A stretch of 64,000 nt of DNA, taken from contig NZ_CP070490.1 in NCBI RefSeq assembly GCF_016925635.1, positions 2,920,001 through 2,984,000 on the forward strand. Direction: 5' to 3'. Positions 1-8,481 of this stretch are shown here, in pieces; the first letter of the stretch is position 1, and each line of letters begins with the position of its first letter. The DNA is from Lysinibacillus fusiformis (lineage in GTDB: Bacteria > Bacillota > Bacilli > Bacillales_A > Planococcaceae). The notes beneath the pieces are model-generated. The model was not told the DNA's origin. It saw nothing but the letters and a program-made list of their open reading frames with translations, and did not search any database. The position numbers and the translations under genes are program-made.

Positions 1-285
1 GGCGGAAAAATTGAAGTCAGTGAAGTCAATGGCTTTAAGTTGCGTTTAACTGGTGGCATGCCAGCTATTCTTGTTGTACATGACGATCGTGCTGGCTGTA
101 TTGCCAATGTAGCCAATTGCTTAGCGATGCATGAAGTCAACATTGGGCATATGGAGGTGTCACGTATCGAACGTGGTTTAACTGCTCTAATGGTGATTGA
201 AATTGACCAAAACATTGAGGATAAGGTGCTGCAGCAAATATCCTTAATTCCACATATTACAAAGGTTTCTAAAATTAATAACTAA
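1..285 (+). CDS. sdaAB: L-serine dehydratase, iron-sulfur type, beta subunit (3' part)
   Basis: The gene enters from the left edge: frame 1 is open from base 1, so only the last 94 codons are present. The visible part is an ACT domain (LRLTGGMPAILVVHDDRAG, then a second strand/helix around VNIGHMEVSRIERG), the C-terminal regulatory domain of SdaAB. Together with the alpha subunit it deaminates L-serine to pyruvate and ammonia in the cytoplasm. It lies 14 nt upstream of sdaAA, as in B. subtilis, and the two are clearly co-transcribed. An internal TTG at 40 is not the true start. The identification rests on the ACT motif plus the adjacent sdaAA. Confidence 0.9.
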   Translation, partial: GGKIEVSEVNGFKLRLTGGMPAILVVHDDRAGCIANVANCLAMHEVNIGHMEVSRIERGLTALMVIEIDQNIEDKVLQQISLIPHITKVSKINN

Positions 286-299
286 GGGGGTGTCCCGTA

Positions 300-1208
300 A
301 TGGACGTTTTATTTCATAATGTTCGTGAGCTTGTTGAACGAGCAGAGCAAGAAGGAAAATTAATATCAGAAATTATGATCGAACAGGAAATATTGATAAC
401 TGGCAGAACTCGCGAAGAAATCATCCAGCAAATGGATCGAAATCTAACAGTGATGGAAGAAGCAATTGAACGCGGATTACAAGGTGTGCAATCAGTAACA
501 GGTTTAACTGGTGGGGATGCCGTATTGCTTCAAAATTATATTAAACAAGGAAAGTCACTAGCAGGTGATTTATTATTAGATGCAGTAAGTAAAGCGGTTG
601 CAACAAATGAAGTAAATGCTGCAATGGGCACAATATGTGCAACGCCAACAGCAGGTTCGGCAGGTGTTGTACCAGGAACGCTTTTTGCTGTAAAAAACAA
701 ACTAAATCCAACTCGTGAGCAAATGATTCGTTATTTATTTACGTCAGGAGCATTTGGATTTGTGGTAGCAAATAATGCTTCCATTTCTGGGGCTGCTGGC
801 GGTTGTCAGGCAGAGGTTGGTTCAGCCGCAGGTATGGCTGCTGCTGCTATTGTTGAAATGGCTGGAGGTACACCACAGCAATGTTCAGAAGCCTTTGCCA
901 TTACACTAAAAAATATGCTAGGACTTGTCTGTGACCCAGTAGCAGGTTTAGTTGAAGTACCATGTGTCAAACGTAATGCTATGGGTGCATCTAACTCCCT
1001 TGTAGCGGCGGATATGGCGCTTGCAGGTGTAACGAGTCGTATTCCATGTGATGAAGTAATTGGCGCAATGTATCGCATTGGACAATCTATGAGTCCAAAT
1101 CTTAAAGAGACCGCACGAGGTGGTCTAGCGGCAACACCAACAGGAAAGGCTATTAGTAAAGCTATTCTTGAAAACGGTGGCTTACAAAGCATTAAAGCAC
1201 TTCAATAA
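300..1208 (+). CDS. sdaAA: L-serine dehydratase, iron-sulfur type, alpha subunit
   Basis: The 302-residue protein is the usual length for SdaAA. It carries the catalytic subunit's small-residue-rich motifs TICATPTAGSAGVVPG (about 112-126), GAAGGCQAEVGSAAGMA (164-180) and CDPVAGLVEVPC (211-222). Its cysteines (C113, C169, C211, C222) include the candidates for binding the oxygen-labile [4Fe-4S] cluster. It forms the catalytic half of the heterodimer that converts L-serine to pyruvate plus ammonia. The ATG at 300 follows an AAGGGGG ribosome site. It is the last gene of the sdaAB-sdaAA unit, which ends in the terminator at 1217. Confidence 0.95.
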   Translation: MDVLFHNVRELVERAEQEGKLISEIMIEQEILITGRTREEIIQQMDRNLTVMEEAIERGLQGVQSVTGLTGGDAVLLQNYIKQGKSLAGDLLLDAVSKAVATNEVNAAMGTICATPTAGSAGVVPGTLFAVKNKLNPTREQMIRYLFTSGAFGFVVANNASISGAAGGCQAEVGSAAGMAAAAIVEMAGGTPQQCSEAFAITLKNMLGLVCDPVAGLVEVPCVKRNAMGASNSLVAADMALAGVTSRIPCDEVIGAMYRIGQSMSPNLKETARGGLAATPTGKAISKAILENGGLQSIKALQ

Positions 1209-1216
1209 AAATGAAG

Positions 1217-1250
1217 AAACATGCTATCTGAATAGGTAGCATGTTTTTAT
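1217..1250 (+). terminator. Rho-independent terminator of sdaAB-sdaAA
   Basis: AAACATGCTATCT (1217-1229) pairs with AGGTAGCATGTTT (1234-1246) across a four-base loop, with one G-T wobble, and runs into a T-rich tail. It lies just after the sdaAA stop and separates serine dehydratase from the following cassette. Confidence 0.8.
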
Positions 1251-1306
1251 GTTGGTTGATAACTTAATGGAAAGAAAAACCCTCTAACGTACATCGTCGT
1301 TTTATG

Positions 1307-1312
1307 TATAAT
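1307..1312 (+). promoter_or_regulatory. Possible -10 box of the lysR-type gene
   Basis: A perfect TATAAT at 1307-1312 lies 49 nt upstream of the regulator's ATG. The hexamer 17 nt further upstream (CTAACG at 1284-1289) matches TTGACA only 3 of 6, so the -35 is weak. Plausible sigma-A promoter, not certain. Confidence 0.4.
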
Positions 1313-1361
1313 TAAATTTTAATAAGTGAAATCTTAATTGATAGCAGGGGCGTGAATAGAG

Positions 1362-2222
1362 ATGGATTTGCGTAATTTGAAAACGTTTCATGTTGTTTCA
1401 ACTTACCTCAACTTTACAAAAGCGGCTCAAATTTTAAATTATAGCCAGCCTACAATTAGCCAACAGATTAAAGCGTTAGAGGAAGAGTTAGGACATATCT
1501 TAATTAATCGAATGGGCAAAAAAATGTTTCTTTCTCAAGTAGGAAAAATAGTAAAGGAACATACTGATCGATTATTTGGGATTATGGAAGAAATGGAACA
1601 GGATTTGAAGAATTTCGAAAAACCCTTTGGCCATTTGACAATCGCTGCGCCAGAATTTTATTGTGGCTATTATTTATCACATATTATTGGCTCGTATTTA
1701 AAACTGTACCCTCATGTAAACTTAAAACTTCTTTGTGCCAATAGTAAAGAAACAGCTAAACTTGTGAGTTCAAATCAAGCAGATATAGGTTTTGTAGCTG
1801 GCTATCCTAGTTACGCTGGTGTAGAGGGGATATTATTGGAGGAAGAGGATTTAGTGTTGGTTGGAAATCCGCTTATTGTAAAAGACCGTGCTGTGCAGGA
1901 AATATTCGATCATTATCCCTTTATAACCTATGGTATGGATGACTCTATTGTCAGTTGCCTTCAAGAAATTCAGTGTAAGCCCCAAACAATAGTGGAATTT
2001 GGAAGCGAGGAAGCAATTAAACGAGCGGTAATGGAGCAAGTAGGTCTAGCCTTGCTGAGTGATATTATTATTCAAAAAGAGGTAAGCAAAGGAAGTCTTC
2101 AAGTTCTTTACCGATTTCCTAAAAAGTTACCTACTTATTTAATCTTTCCTCAAAATGCTAAAACATTTAGTAATGTAAGTACTTTTATTGATTTAGTCAA
2201 AGATACATGGAAAACAATTTAA
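1362..2222 (+). CDS. LysR family transcriptional regulator
   Basis: This 286-residue protein has the LysR architecture. An N-terminal winged helix-turn-helix spans about 1-60 (MDLRNLKTFHVVSTYLNFTK, then ILNYSQPTISQQIKALEEELG), followed by a linker helix and a periplasmic-binding-protein-like effector domain from about residue 90. The ATG at 1362 has an AGGGGCG ribosome site eight bases upstream. Unlike many LysR genes it is not divergent from its likely target. It lies directly upstream of the transporter and two hydrolase/epimerase genes, separated by its own terminator and a 284-nt intergenic region with an inverted repeat (2334-2355). By context it probably activates that cassette in response to a substrate or intermediate. 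The effector cannot be read from sequence. Confidence 0.88.
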   Translation: MDLRNLKTFHVVSTYLNFTKAAQILNYSQPTISQQIKALEEELGHILINRMGKKMFLSQVGKIVKEHTDRLFGIMEEMEQDLKNFEKPFGHLTIAAPEFYCGYYLSHIIGSYLKLYPHVNLKLLCANSKETAKLVSSNQADIGFVAGYPSYAGVEGILLEEEDLVLVGNPLIVKDRAVQEIFDHYPFITYGMDDSIVSCLQEIQCKPQTIVEFGSEEAIKRAVMEQVGLALLSDIIIQKEVSKGSLQVLYRFPKKLPTYLIFPQNAKTFSNVSTFIDLVKDTWKTI

Positions 2223-2237
2223 AAGGTTTGTATATGA

Positions 2238-2288
2238 AAAGAATGTTGCTTCCTGGTGAAATCGCAGGAATGAACGTTCTTTTTTATT
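2238..2288 (+). terminator. Rho-independent terminator after the lysR-type gene
   Basis: AGAATGTT-GC-TTCCTG pairs with CAGGAA-TG-AACGTTCT around a nine-base loop, followed by a run of T at 2279-2285. The long stem has one G-T wobble and a small internal bulge. It ends the regulator transcript, so the transporter gene needs its own promoter. Confidence 0.75.
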
Positions 2289-2333
2289 TGTAATTTTTTT
2301 GATGTATTCCGATGAATTATATGTAAATTTATC

Positions 2334-2355
2334 AATAGTAACTATTCGAAATAGT
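2334..2355 (+). promoter_or_regulatory. Inverted-repeat operator candidate upstream of the transporter
   Basis: ACTATT-CGA-AATAGT (2341-2355) is a perfect six-base inverted repeat with a three-base spacer. A third half-site, AATAGT, lies at 2334-2339. A TACAAT -10-like hexamer follows at 2382-2387 with no good -35. The dyad would therefore sit about 40-50 bases upstream of transcription start, where LysR activators usually bind. Assignment to the neighbouring LysR protein is inference. Confidence 0.4.
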
Positions 2356-2506
2356 AATTTTTTATTTATTTTTTTATCAATTACAATGAATAAGACGGAA
2401 ATTTCAAAAAAAGGGGATGGCTTTTTATGATGGAGAGATACGATATGCATTGATAGTGCTAATAAAAATTTGTTTTGATCACTGATTCAACTAAGGAGGA
2501 TGGCGG

Positions 2507-3910
2507 ATGAGTAAATTTATAGCTAATAAAGAAATAGAGCAACAAAAAGGAATTAATGTTTATGTGTTAATCTTTTGCCTTATTGTCGTATCATCCATTT
2601 TAACGTATTTTATTCCAGCTGGTTCATTTCAACGGGAAGAAGTTAATGGACGTCAAGTGATTCAACCTGGGACATTTAGTTTTACAGAAATGAACCCTAT
2701 TGGATTTTTAGATATTTTTAGCAGTGTTCATTCTGGCATGATGCAAGGGGCAAGTATTATTTTCTTTGTATTGATTGTGGGAGGTACCTTTGGGATACTA
2801 TCAGCCACAGGGGCGTTGGAATCCTTTATCGCTATGCTATCCGTAAAAATGGCTAAACGTGAAATGTTAATAATACCAGTATTGATGTTGTTTTTCGCCT
2901 GTGCTGGGTCATTAATGGGGATGTCTGATGAAACGATTGTGTATGTAGGGATTCTTGCACCGCTTGCTGTTGCCCTAGGTTTTGATGCAATTACGGGTTT
3001 TGCTATTGTTATTCTAGGTGCATCTGTCGGATTTTCGGCAGCTGTTATGAATCCGTTTACAGTAGGAATAGCGCAAGAGATTGCGGGCTTGCCATTATTT
3101 TCAGGAATTGCTTTTCGAATTGTAATTTTTATTGTCTTATACACAGTAGCAACAATATATGTATATCGCTATGCAAGAAAAGTGAAGAATAATCCCGAAA
3201 TAGGGTTTTATGGGAATTTCCGCAATGAGGATGGTGGTTTCGTACAGGGGAATTCGAAAATGGAAATAAGACATAAGCTTGTTATGGCTACATTTCTATT
3301 GAATTTTATCGTGTTGATGTACGGGGTTGTAAAACTAGGTTGGTACATTACTGAAATAGCTGGTTTATTTTTATTGTTTGGTATTTTGATGGGGCTTATT
3401 GGCAAACTATCACCTTCGCATATTGCTAATTCATTTATGAAGGGTGCTGGGGATTTAATTGGTGGTGCGCTGATCATTGGATTAGCCCAGTCTATTTTAG
3501 TGATTTTCAATAACTCAGGATTAATTGATACAATCCTCTTTTACACGTCTGCATTGCTTGATTCAGTTCCACCTGTACTAAATGCAGTAGGGATGTTTAT
3601 CTTCCAGTTATTTTTAAACTTTTTAGTACCATCAGGAAGTGGACAGGCTGCCTTAACAATGCCGATTATGGCACCTTTATCAGATATGATTGGCGTTACA
3701 AGACAGACAGCTGTACTTGCCTATCAATTTGGAGATGGTATGTCGAATATTATTTTCCCTACAGTAGGTTTTTTAATGGCGGGATTATCAATTGCGGGTA
3801 TTCCTTGGGGTAAATGGATAAAATGGATTTTTCCGTTTATGCTTATTCAAGTAACAGTTGCTGTAATATCGCTCATTATTGCGCAAATCATACAATATGG
3901 ACCTTTCTAA
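2507..3910 (+). CDS. YfcC-family / C4-dicarboxylate-type membrane carrier
   Basis: This 467-residue, very hydrophobic protein has about 12 membrane segments, starting with INVYVLIFCLIVVSSILTYF (about 15-34). It carries the family-typical YFIPAGSFQR stretch after helix 1 and SGSGQAALTMPIMAPLSD (about 380-397) near the C terminus. This is the YfcC / C4-dicarboxylate anaerobic carrier superfamily, which also holds basic amino acid and peptide-related secondary carriers. The ATG at 2507 follows an AAGGAGG ribosome site. The amidohydrolase begins 13 nt after its stop, so the two form an operon. By context it imports the compound that the next two enzymes process, perhaps an acylated amino acid or peptide. 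The substrate is not determined. Confidence 0.8.
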   Translation: MSKFIANKEIEQQKGINVYVLIFCLIVVSSILTYFIPAGSFQREEVNGRQVIQPGTFSFTEMNPIGFLDIFSSVHSGMMQGASIIFFVLIVGGTFGILSATGALESFIAMLSVKMAKREMLIIPVLMLFFACAGSLMGMSDETIVYVGILAPLAVALGFDAITGFAIVILGASVGFSAAVMNPFTVGIAQEIAGLPLFSGIAFRIVIFIVLYTVATIYVYRYARKVKNNPEIGFYGNFRNEDGGFVQGNSKMEIRHKLVMATFLLNFIVLMYGVVKLGWYITEIAGLFLLFGILMGLIGKLSPSHIANSFMKGAGDLIGGALIIGLAQSILVIFNNSGLIDTILFYTSALLDSVPPVLNAVGMFIFQLFLNFLVPSGSGQAALTMPIMAPLSDMIGVTRQTAVLAYQFGDGMSNIIFPTVGFLMAGLSIAGIPWGKWIKWIFPFMLIQVTVAVISLIIAQIIQYGPF

Positions 3911-3923
3911 AGGAGTTTTAACA

Positions 3924-5075
3924 ATGGAAATAATGAATATAAAAAAATTAGCAGAAAAGGCAATAGAGGATCGTCGTCATCTGCACCAATACCCAGAGCT
4001 TTCTGGTCAAGAATACGAAACAAGTGAGTTTATTCGCCAAAGACTAGAGGCGTTAGATATAGAAATTCTAGATTACGAACCTCCAGGTGTAGTGGCATTT
4101 ATAAAAGGGACAAAGGGAACAAAGACCATTGCATTACGTGCCGATATAGATGCATTACCTATAGAAGAAGAGGGAGACAAGCCATACATTTCTCACAAGC
4201 AAGGTATTGCTCATATGTGTGGCCATGATGGTCATACTGCGATTTTATTAGCAGTTGCAACATGGATAAGCTTAAATAGGGAGAAAATCGAACCGAATAT
4301 CAAGCTTATATTTCAATCGGCAGAGGAAATCACCCCAAGTGGAGCTGGTTTATTAATTCAAAAAGGTGTGTTGGAAGATGTAGATGCTATTTTTGGCATT
4401 CACCTATGGCAAGGTTTAGAGAAAGGTAAGATTGGTTTAACACATGGACCAATGATGGCTTCTATTGATGATTTTGAAATTATAATTCAAGGGTATGGTG
4501 GGCATGGATCGATGCCACATGAAACAATTGATCCTATTTATATAGCGAGCCATTTAATGCAAGCTTTTCAAAGTATCATAAGTAGAAATGTCAATCCTAT
4601 CGATGCCGGTGTCATTACAGTAGGTAATATACAAGCGGGGACTACCTATAATATTATTCCTGATACGGCAAAATTAATTGGAACGATCAGAGCGTTGACA
4701 CCGAACACTATAAAAATCATTAAAACGAAAATGGTAAGTTTAACAGAGGGAATTTGTCGAGCATTTGGAGCAGAGGGAAAAATCGATTTTATTTTAGGAA
4801 CACCTCCGCTCATCAATGATCCGACACAATCACGAATTATTGAATCGATTGTACGGGAACAATTTGGAGATACTGCATTTAAGGTAGTTGAACCAGTCAT
4901 GGGTGGAGAAGATTTTTCTTATTATTTACAACATAAGCCTGGAGCATTTGTTTTTGTAGGTATGGGTGGTGAAAAAAGCCAATATCCACATCATCATCCA
5001 CGATTTGATGTAGATGAAGATGTTTTCCCTGACGCAATTCAACTATTTATAAACATTATCTTGCAACATAAATAA
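3924..5075 (+). CDS. M20D family metal-dependent amidohydrolase (N-acyl-amino acid/peptide hydrolase)
   Basis: The 383-residue protein matches the M20D amidohydrolase family (hippurate hydrolase, aminoacylase, indole-acetyl-amino acid hydrolase types). Motifs in order are RRHLHQYPELSGQE near the N terminus, the metal-binding MCGHDGHTAILL, SAEE with the general-base glutamate, GIHLW, GYGGHGSMPH of the dimerisation domain, GGEDFSYY, and HHPRFDVDE near the end. Such enzymes hydrolyse an amide between an acyl group and an amino acid in the cytoplasm. I chose the ATG at 3924, nine bases after AGGAG. A longer frame begins at 3879 inside the transporter gene but has no ribosome site. The family is secure; the substrate is unknown. 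Confidence 0.88.
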   Translation: MEIMNIKKLAEKAIEDRRHLHQYPELSGQEYETSEFIRQRLEALDIEILDYEPPGVVAFIKGTKGTKTIALRADIDALPIEEEGDKPYISHKQGIAHMCGHDGHTAILLAVATWISLNREKIEPNIKLIFQSAEEITPSGAGLLIQKGVLEDVDAIFGIHLWQGLEKGKIGLTHGPMMASIDDFEIIIQGYGGHGSMPHETIDPIYIASHLMQAFQSIISRNVNPIDAGVITVGNIQAGTTYNIIPDTAKLIGTIRALTPNTIKIIKTKMVSLTEGICRAFGAEGKIDFILGTPPLINDPTQSRIIESIVREQFGDTAFKVVEPVMGGEDFSYYLQHKPGAFVFVGMGGEKSQYPHHHPRFDVDEDVFPDAIQLFINIILQHK

Positions 5076-5108
5076 TCAGACTAATTATACGGAAAGGAGC
5101 TATACATC

Positions 5109-6212
5109 GTGATAAAAAAGATTGAAGTGTTTGCAGCACGTTTACAATTAAAGGAACCATTCATTATTTCGTATGTTCATTTAGATGATATGCCAACTAT
5201 TCTTACCAGAATAGAGACGGATGAGGGGGTAGTTGGCTGGGGCGAAGCTGTGCCTGATCAAAATGTGACTGGTGAAACTTGGGAGAGTACGTATCACGTT
5301 ATTAAACATGAATTAGCCCCATTATTGATTAATGAAGATCCATTTGCAGTAGAGCGTATTCATAAAAAGTTTAATGAAAAAATTGATGGAGTCCCTTCAG
5401 CAAAAGCAGCATTGGACATTGCACTCTATGATTTGATGGGGAAAATGACTGGTCAACCTGTTTATCAATTAATTGGCGGAAAAGCACATGAGGAATTACA
5501 GGTGCCAAGAGTGATTAGTATTAAAAGTCCAGAAGAAATGGCTAAAGATGCAAGTGAATTTGTAAAATCGGGTTTCCGTAATATTAAAATTAAGGTTGGT
5601 ACAAATGCTGAAATAGATATTGCTCGTATTCGTGCGGTAAGAGAAGCAATAGGGGATGAGGTGCAACTGCGGGTAGATGCCAATCAAGGTTGGAATAGAA
5701 TGGAGACATTAAAAGTAATAAGAGAAACTACAGCTTGTCATGTAGACTGGTACGAGCAACCTGTAAAAGCACATGATTTAAGAGCGTTAAAAGAAATCAG
5801 AGCCCTTTCTCCTTGTAGTATTATGGTAGATGAGGGTGTTCATAATATTTATGATTTAGTCGATGTCATAGAAATGCGTGCTGCGGATATGCTAAATATA
5901 AAATTAATGAAATCAGGTGGAATCTATCCAGCTCTAGCTCTAGCAAGTCTGGCAGAGGCTGCAGAGATGCCTTGTCAAGTAGGCTCTATGGTGGAATCAG
6001 CAATCGGAACAATGGCTGGGGCACACCTAGCGATTAGTAAGTCGATTATCCATACAAACGAGATGGTTGGGCCATTAATGTTTGTAAAAGATGTGGCAAA
6101 TGTTACATACTATAAAGACATCCTACAGTTAAGCCATAAAGCTGGATTAGGAATAGAAGTTGATGAGCAATATGTGAAAGAAATTACATGCTTCTCCTGT
6201 GAAATTAAATAA
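5109..6212 (+). CDS. Enolase-superfamily racemase/epimerase (muconate lactonising subgroup)
   Basis: This 367-residue protein is a complete member of the MLE subgroup that includes L-Ala-D/L-Glu epimerase. The catalytic lysines are present as K160-I-K162 and K268 (NIKLMKSGG). The magnesium ligands are D190 (RVDANQGW), E216 (YEQP) and D241 (VDEG). The start is GTG at 5109 after GGAAAGGAGC. In dipeptide epimerases a DxD pair near the C terminus, which holds the free amino group of the dipeptide, precedes A-P-L. Here the aligned residues read E318-M-V320 before G-P-L. The true substrate may therefore be an N-blocked amino acid rather than a free dipeptide. It is the last gene of the transporter-amidohydrolase unit. 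Calling it a dipeptide epimerase by similarity would be premature. Confidence 0.85.
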   Translation: MIKKIEVFAARLQLKEPFIISYVHLDDMPTILTRIETDEGVVGWGEAVPDQNVTGETWESTYHVIKHELAPLLINEDPFAVERIHKKFNEKIDGVPSAKAALDIALYDLMGKMTGQPVYQLIGGKAHEELQVPRVISIKSPEEMAKDASEFVKSGFRNIKIKVGTNAEIDIARIRAVREAIGDEVQLRVDANQGWNRMETLKVIRETTACHVDWYEQPVKAHDLRALKEIRALSPCSIMVDEGVHNIYDLVDVIEMRAADMLNIKLMKSGGIYPALALASLAEAAEMPCQVGSMVESAIGTMAGAHLAISKSIIHTNEMVGPLMFVKDVANVTYYKDILQLSHKAGLGIEVDEQYVKEITCFSCEIK

Positions 6213-6222
6213 TCAAAAATTT

Positions 6223-6250
6223 AACCCTATCAATCATTGGTAGGGTTTTT
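6223..6250 (+). terminator. Terminator of the transporter-amidohydrolase-epimerase operon
   Basis: AACCCTATCA (6223-6232) pairs with TGGTAGGGTT (6238-6247) around a short loop and is followed by TTTTT-type sequence. It marks the right end of the inserted cassette before recG. Confidence 0.8.
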
Positions 6251-6347
6251 GCTTATGTGTAGGGTTAGGGAAATAATTTATGGTACATTAGATAGAGAGA
6301 GGGTATAACACTACATAAACAATCAATGAAGGGAGTTGTGGGAGAAG

Positions 6348-8393
6348 ATGACTGAATTATATGGACCCGTCAATGAATTAAAAGGCGTCGGGAAAGAAAC
6401 AGCAGCACATCTTGAATCACTAGGAATCAATACAATAGCTGATTTATTATGGACGTTCCCACATCGACATGAAGATTTTCGTTTAAAAGATTTAGCGCAA
6501 ACACCACATAACGAACGTGTGACGGTTGAATGTAAGGTGGAGCGTGAGCCTACAGTTTTGTTTTTAGGTCGCAATAAATCAAGACTTCAAGTAACCGTTT
6601 TAGCAGGACGTCATTTAGTGAAAGTCGTATTTTTTAATCAGGGCTATTTAAAGCAAAAGCTTGTACCTGGAGCCATTATTACGGTGACTGGAAAATGGGA
6701 TCGTGGTAGACAAGTAATCAACGGCACTTCTGTCACATTTGGTCCTAAAACGGATCAAGTAGACTTTGAGCCTGTCTATAGTCTGAAAGGTTTGATCCCA
6801 CAAAAAAGATTTCGAAAATATATGCGACAAGTGTTAGATGACTGTGGTGCAGTGTTGCCAGATACCATTCCACATTATTTACTAGAGTCGTATAAGCTCG
6901 TTTCAATAAGAGAGGGCTTGGAGGGTATTCATTTTCCACTGGATGCCGGACATGCTAAACAGGCAAGAAGACGCTTTGCCTATGAGGAGCTATTGAACTT
7001 CCAATTGCGTATTCAAGCTTTACGGAAAATAAGGAAGGATAGTGAACACGGTACAGTCATTCAGTTTGATGTGCATAAGTTACGAGACTTTATTGCTTCT
7101 TTGCCCTATGAATTGACGAATGCCCAAAAACGCGTGGTGAATGAAATTTGTAAAGATTTGAAGGAACCGCATCGAATGAATCGCTTGCTACAGGGGGATG
7201 TAGGTTCAGGGAAAACAGTCGTAGCGGCAATAGGGCTATATGCGGCCGTAACAGCAGGTTTTCAAGGAGCCTTAATGGCACCAACTGAAATATTAGCAGA
7301 ACAGCACTTGGAGAACTTGAAAGAATGGTTCCAGCCCTTTGGCATTCGTGTTGCACTGTTATCTGGGTCCACTAAAACAAAGGAGCGACGTGTGATATTA
7401 GCTGATTTGGCAAATGGGGATCTTGATATTGTCATTGGCACACATGCACTCATCCAGCCAGATGTTGTTTTTCATAAATTAGGCTTTGTCATCACGGATG
7501 AACAGCACCGCTTTGGTGTGGAGCAACGTCGTGTTTTGCGAGATAAAGGGGAGAATCCAGATGTGCTCTTTATGACAGCTACCCCGATACCAAGAACACT
7601 GGCTATTACGGCATTTGGGGAAATGGATGTATCGATGATTGATGAAATGCCAGCAGGGCGCAAGCAGATTGAAACGCATTGGATGAAGAAAGAACAAATC
7701 GGCTCTGTTTTGTCCAAGCTAGAATTAGAGTTAGCGGCTGGAAGACAAGCCTATGCGATTTGCCCGCTTATTGAGGAATCCGATAAGCTTGATGTTCAAA
7801 ATGCAGTGGAAATTTATGAGCAGCTAGCGACTTATTTTAAAGATCGTTATCAGGTCGGTTTAATGCATGGGCGTTTATCAGCCGATGAAAAAGATGCTGT
7901 TATGCGGGCTTTTAGTGAAGGAACCATTCAGGTTTTAGTTTCTACAACCGTTGTGGAGGTAGGTGTGAATGTGCCGAATGCTACCTTTATGATTGTCTAT
8001 GATGCTGAACGTTTTGGCTTAGCGCAGTTGCATCAGCTTCGAGGGCGTGTTGGGCGTGGAGAGCATCAATCCTACTGTATTTTACTTGCTGATCCTAAGT
8101 CTGATGAGGGGAAAGAGCGTATGCAATCGATGACGGAAACGAATGATGGTTTCCGTTTAGCTGAAAAAGATTTGGAATTAAGGGGACCAGGGGACTTTTT
8201 TGGTAGAAAGCAAAGTGGTTTACCTGATTTTCAAGTAGCTGATTTAGTACATGATTATCGTATACTGGAGACCGCTAGAAAAGATGCCACAGAGATGCTT
8301 GAAACAAAGGCGTTTTGGCAGGATGACGACTATCAATACTTGCGTAAAATGCTAGAGGATTCTGGTGTTTTACAAGGGGAACGCTTCGATTAG
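6348..8393 (+). CDS. recG: ATP-dependent DNA helicase RecG
   Basis: The 681-residue protein is the normal length for RecG, which reverses stalled forks and processes branched recombination intermediates. An N-terminal wedge/OB region (about 1-230) is followed by the helicase core: Walker A GDVGSGKTVVA, a DEQH box (FVITDEQHRFG), MTATPIPRTL, and the C-terminal helicase motifs TTVVEVGVNVPNA and QLRGRVGRG. The C-terminal RecG signature ELRGPGDFFGRKQSGLPDF is present. I place the start at ATG 6348. A TTG at 6336 in the same frame would add four residues (MWEK) and cannot be excluded. The gene starts after the cassette terminator and ends at its own. Confidence 0.96.
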   Translation: MTELYGPVNELKGVGKETAAHLESLGINTIADLLWTFPHRHEDFRLKDLAQTPHNERVTVECKVEREPTVLFLGRNKSRLQVTVLAGRHLVKVVFFNQGYLKQKLVPGAIITVTGKWDRGRQVINGTSVTFGPKTDQVDFEPVYSLKGLIPQKRFRKYMRQVLDDCGAVLPDTIPHYLLESYKLVSIREGLEGIHFPLDAGHAKQARRRFAYEELLNFQLRIQALRKIRKDSEHGTVIQFDVHKLRDFIASLPYELTNAQKRVVNEICKDLKEPHRMNRLLQGDVGSGKTVVAAIGLYAAVTAGFQGALMAPTEILAEQHLENLKEWFQPFGIRVALLSGSTKTKERRVILADLANGDLDIVIGTHALIQPDVVFHKLGFVITDEQHRFGVEQRRVLRDKGENPDVLFMTATPIPRTLAITAFGEMDVSMIDEMPAGRKQIETHWMKKEQIGSVLSKLELELAAGRQAYAICPLIEESDKLDVQNAVEIYEQLATYFKDRYQVGLMHGRLSADEKDAVMRAFSEGTIQVLVSTTVVEVGVNVPNATFMIVYDAERFGLAQLHQLRGRVGRGEHQSYCILLADPKSDEGKERMQSMTETNDGFRLAEKDLELRGPGDFFGRKQSGLPDFQVADLVHDYRILETARKDATEMLETKAFWQDDDYQYLRKMLEDSGVLQGERFD

Positions 8394-8415
8394 TGTTGGA
8401 AGCTTATTAGCATAG

Positions 8416-8463
8416 AAAGAATGTAAGTACTTGATTTCAAAACAAGTCTTGCATTCTTTTTTT
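8416..8463 (+). terminator. Terminator of recG
   Basis: A long stem pairs AAAGAATGTAAGTACTTG with CAAGTCTTGCATTCTTT (about 8416-8459) and is followed by a run of T. The promoter proposed for fapR begins within its 3' arm. Confidence 0.8.
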
Positions 8464-8477
8464 ATACTCTATATACT
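8449..8477 (+). promoter_or_regulatory. Sigma-A-type promoter of the fapR-plsX-fabD-fabG-acpP operon
   Basis: TTGCAT (8449-8454) and TATACT (8472-8477) are separated by 17 bases. The -35 lies inside the downstream arm of the recG terminator. The FapR box begins five bases after the -10, so repressor binding would cover the transcription start. Confidence 0.6.
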
Positions 8478-8481
8478 GATA

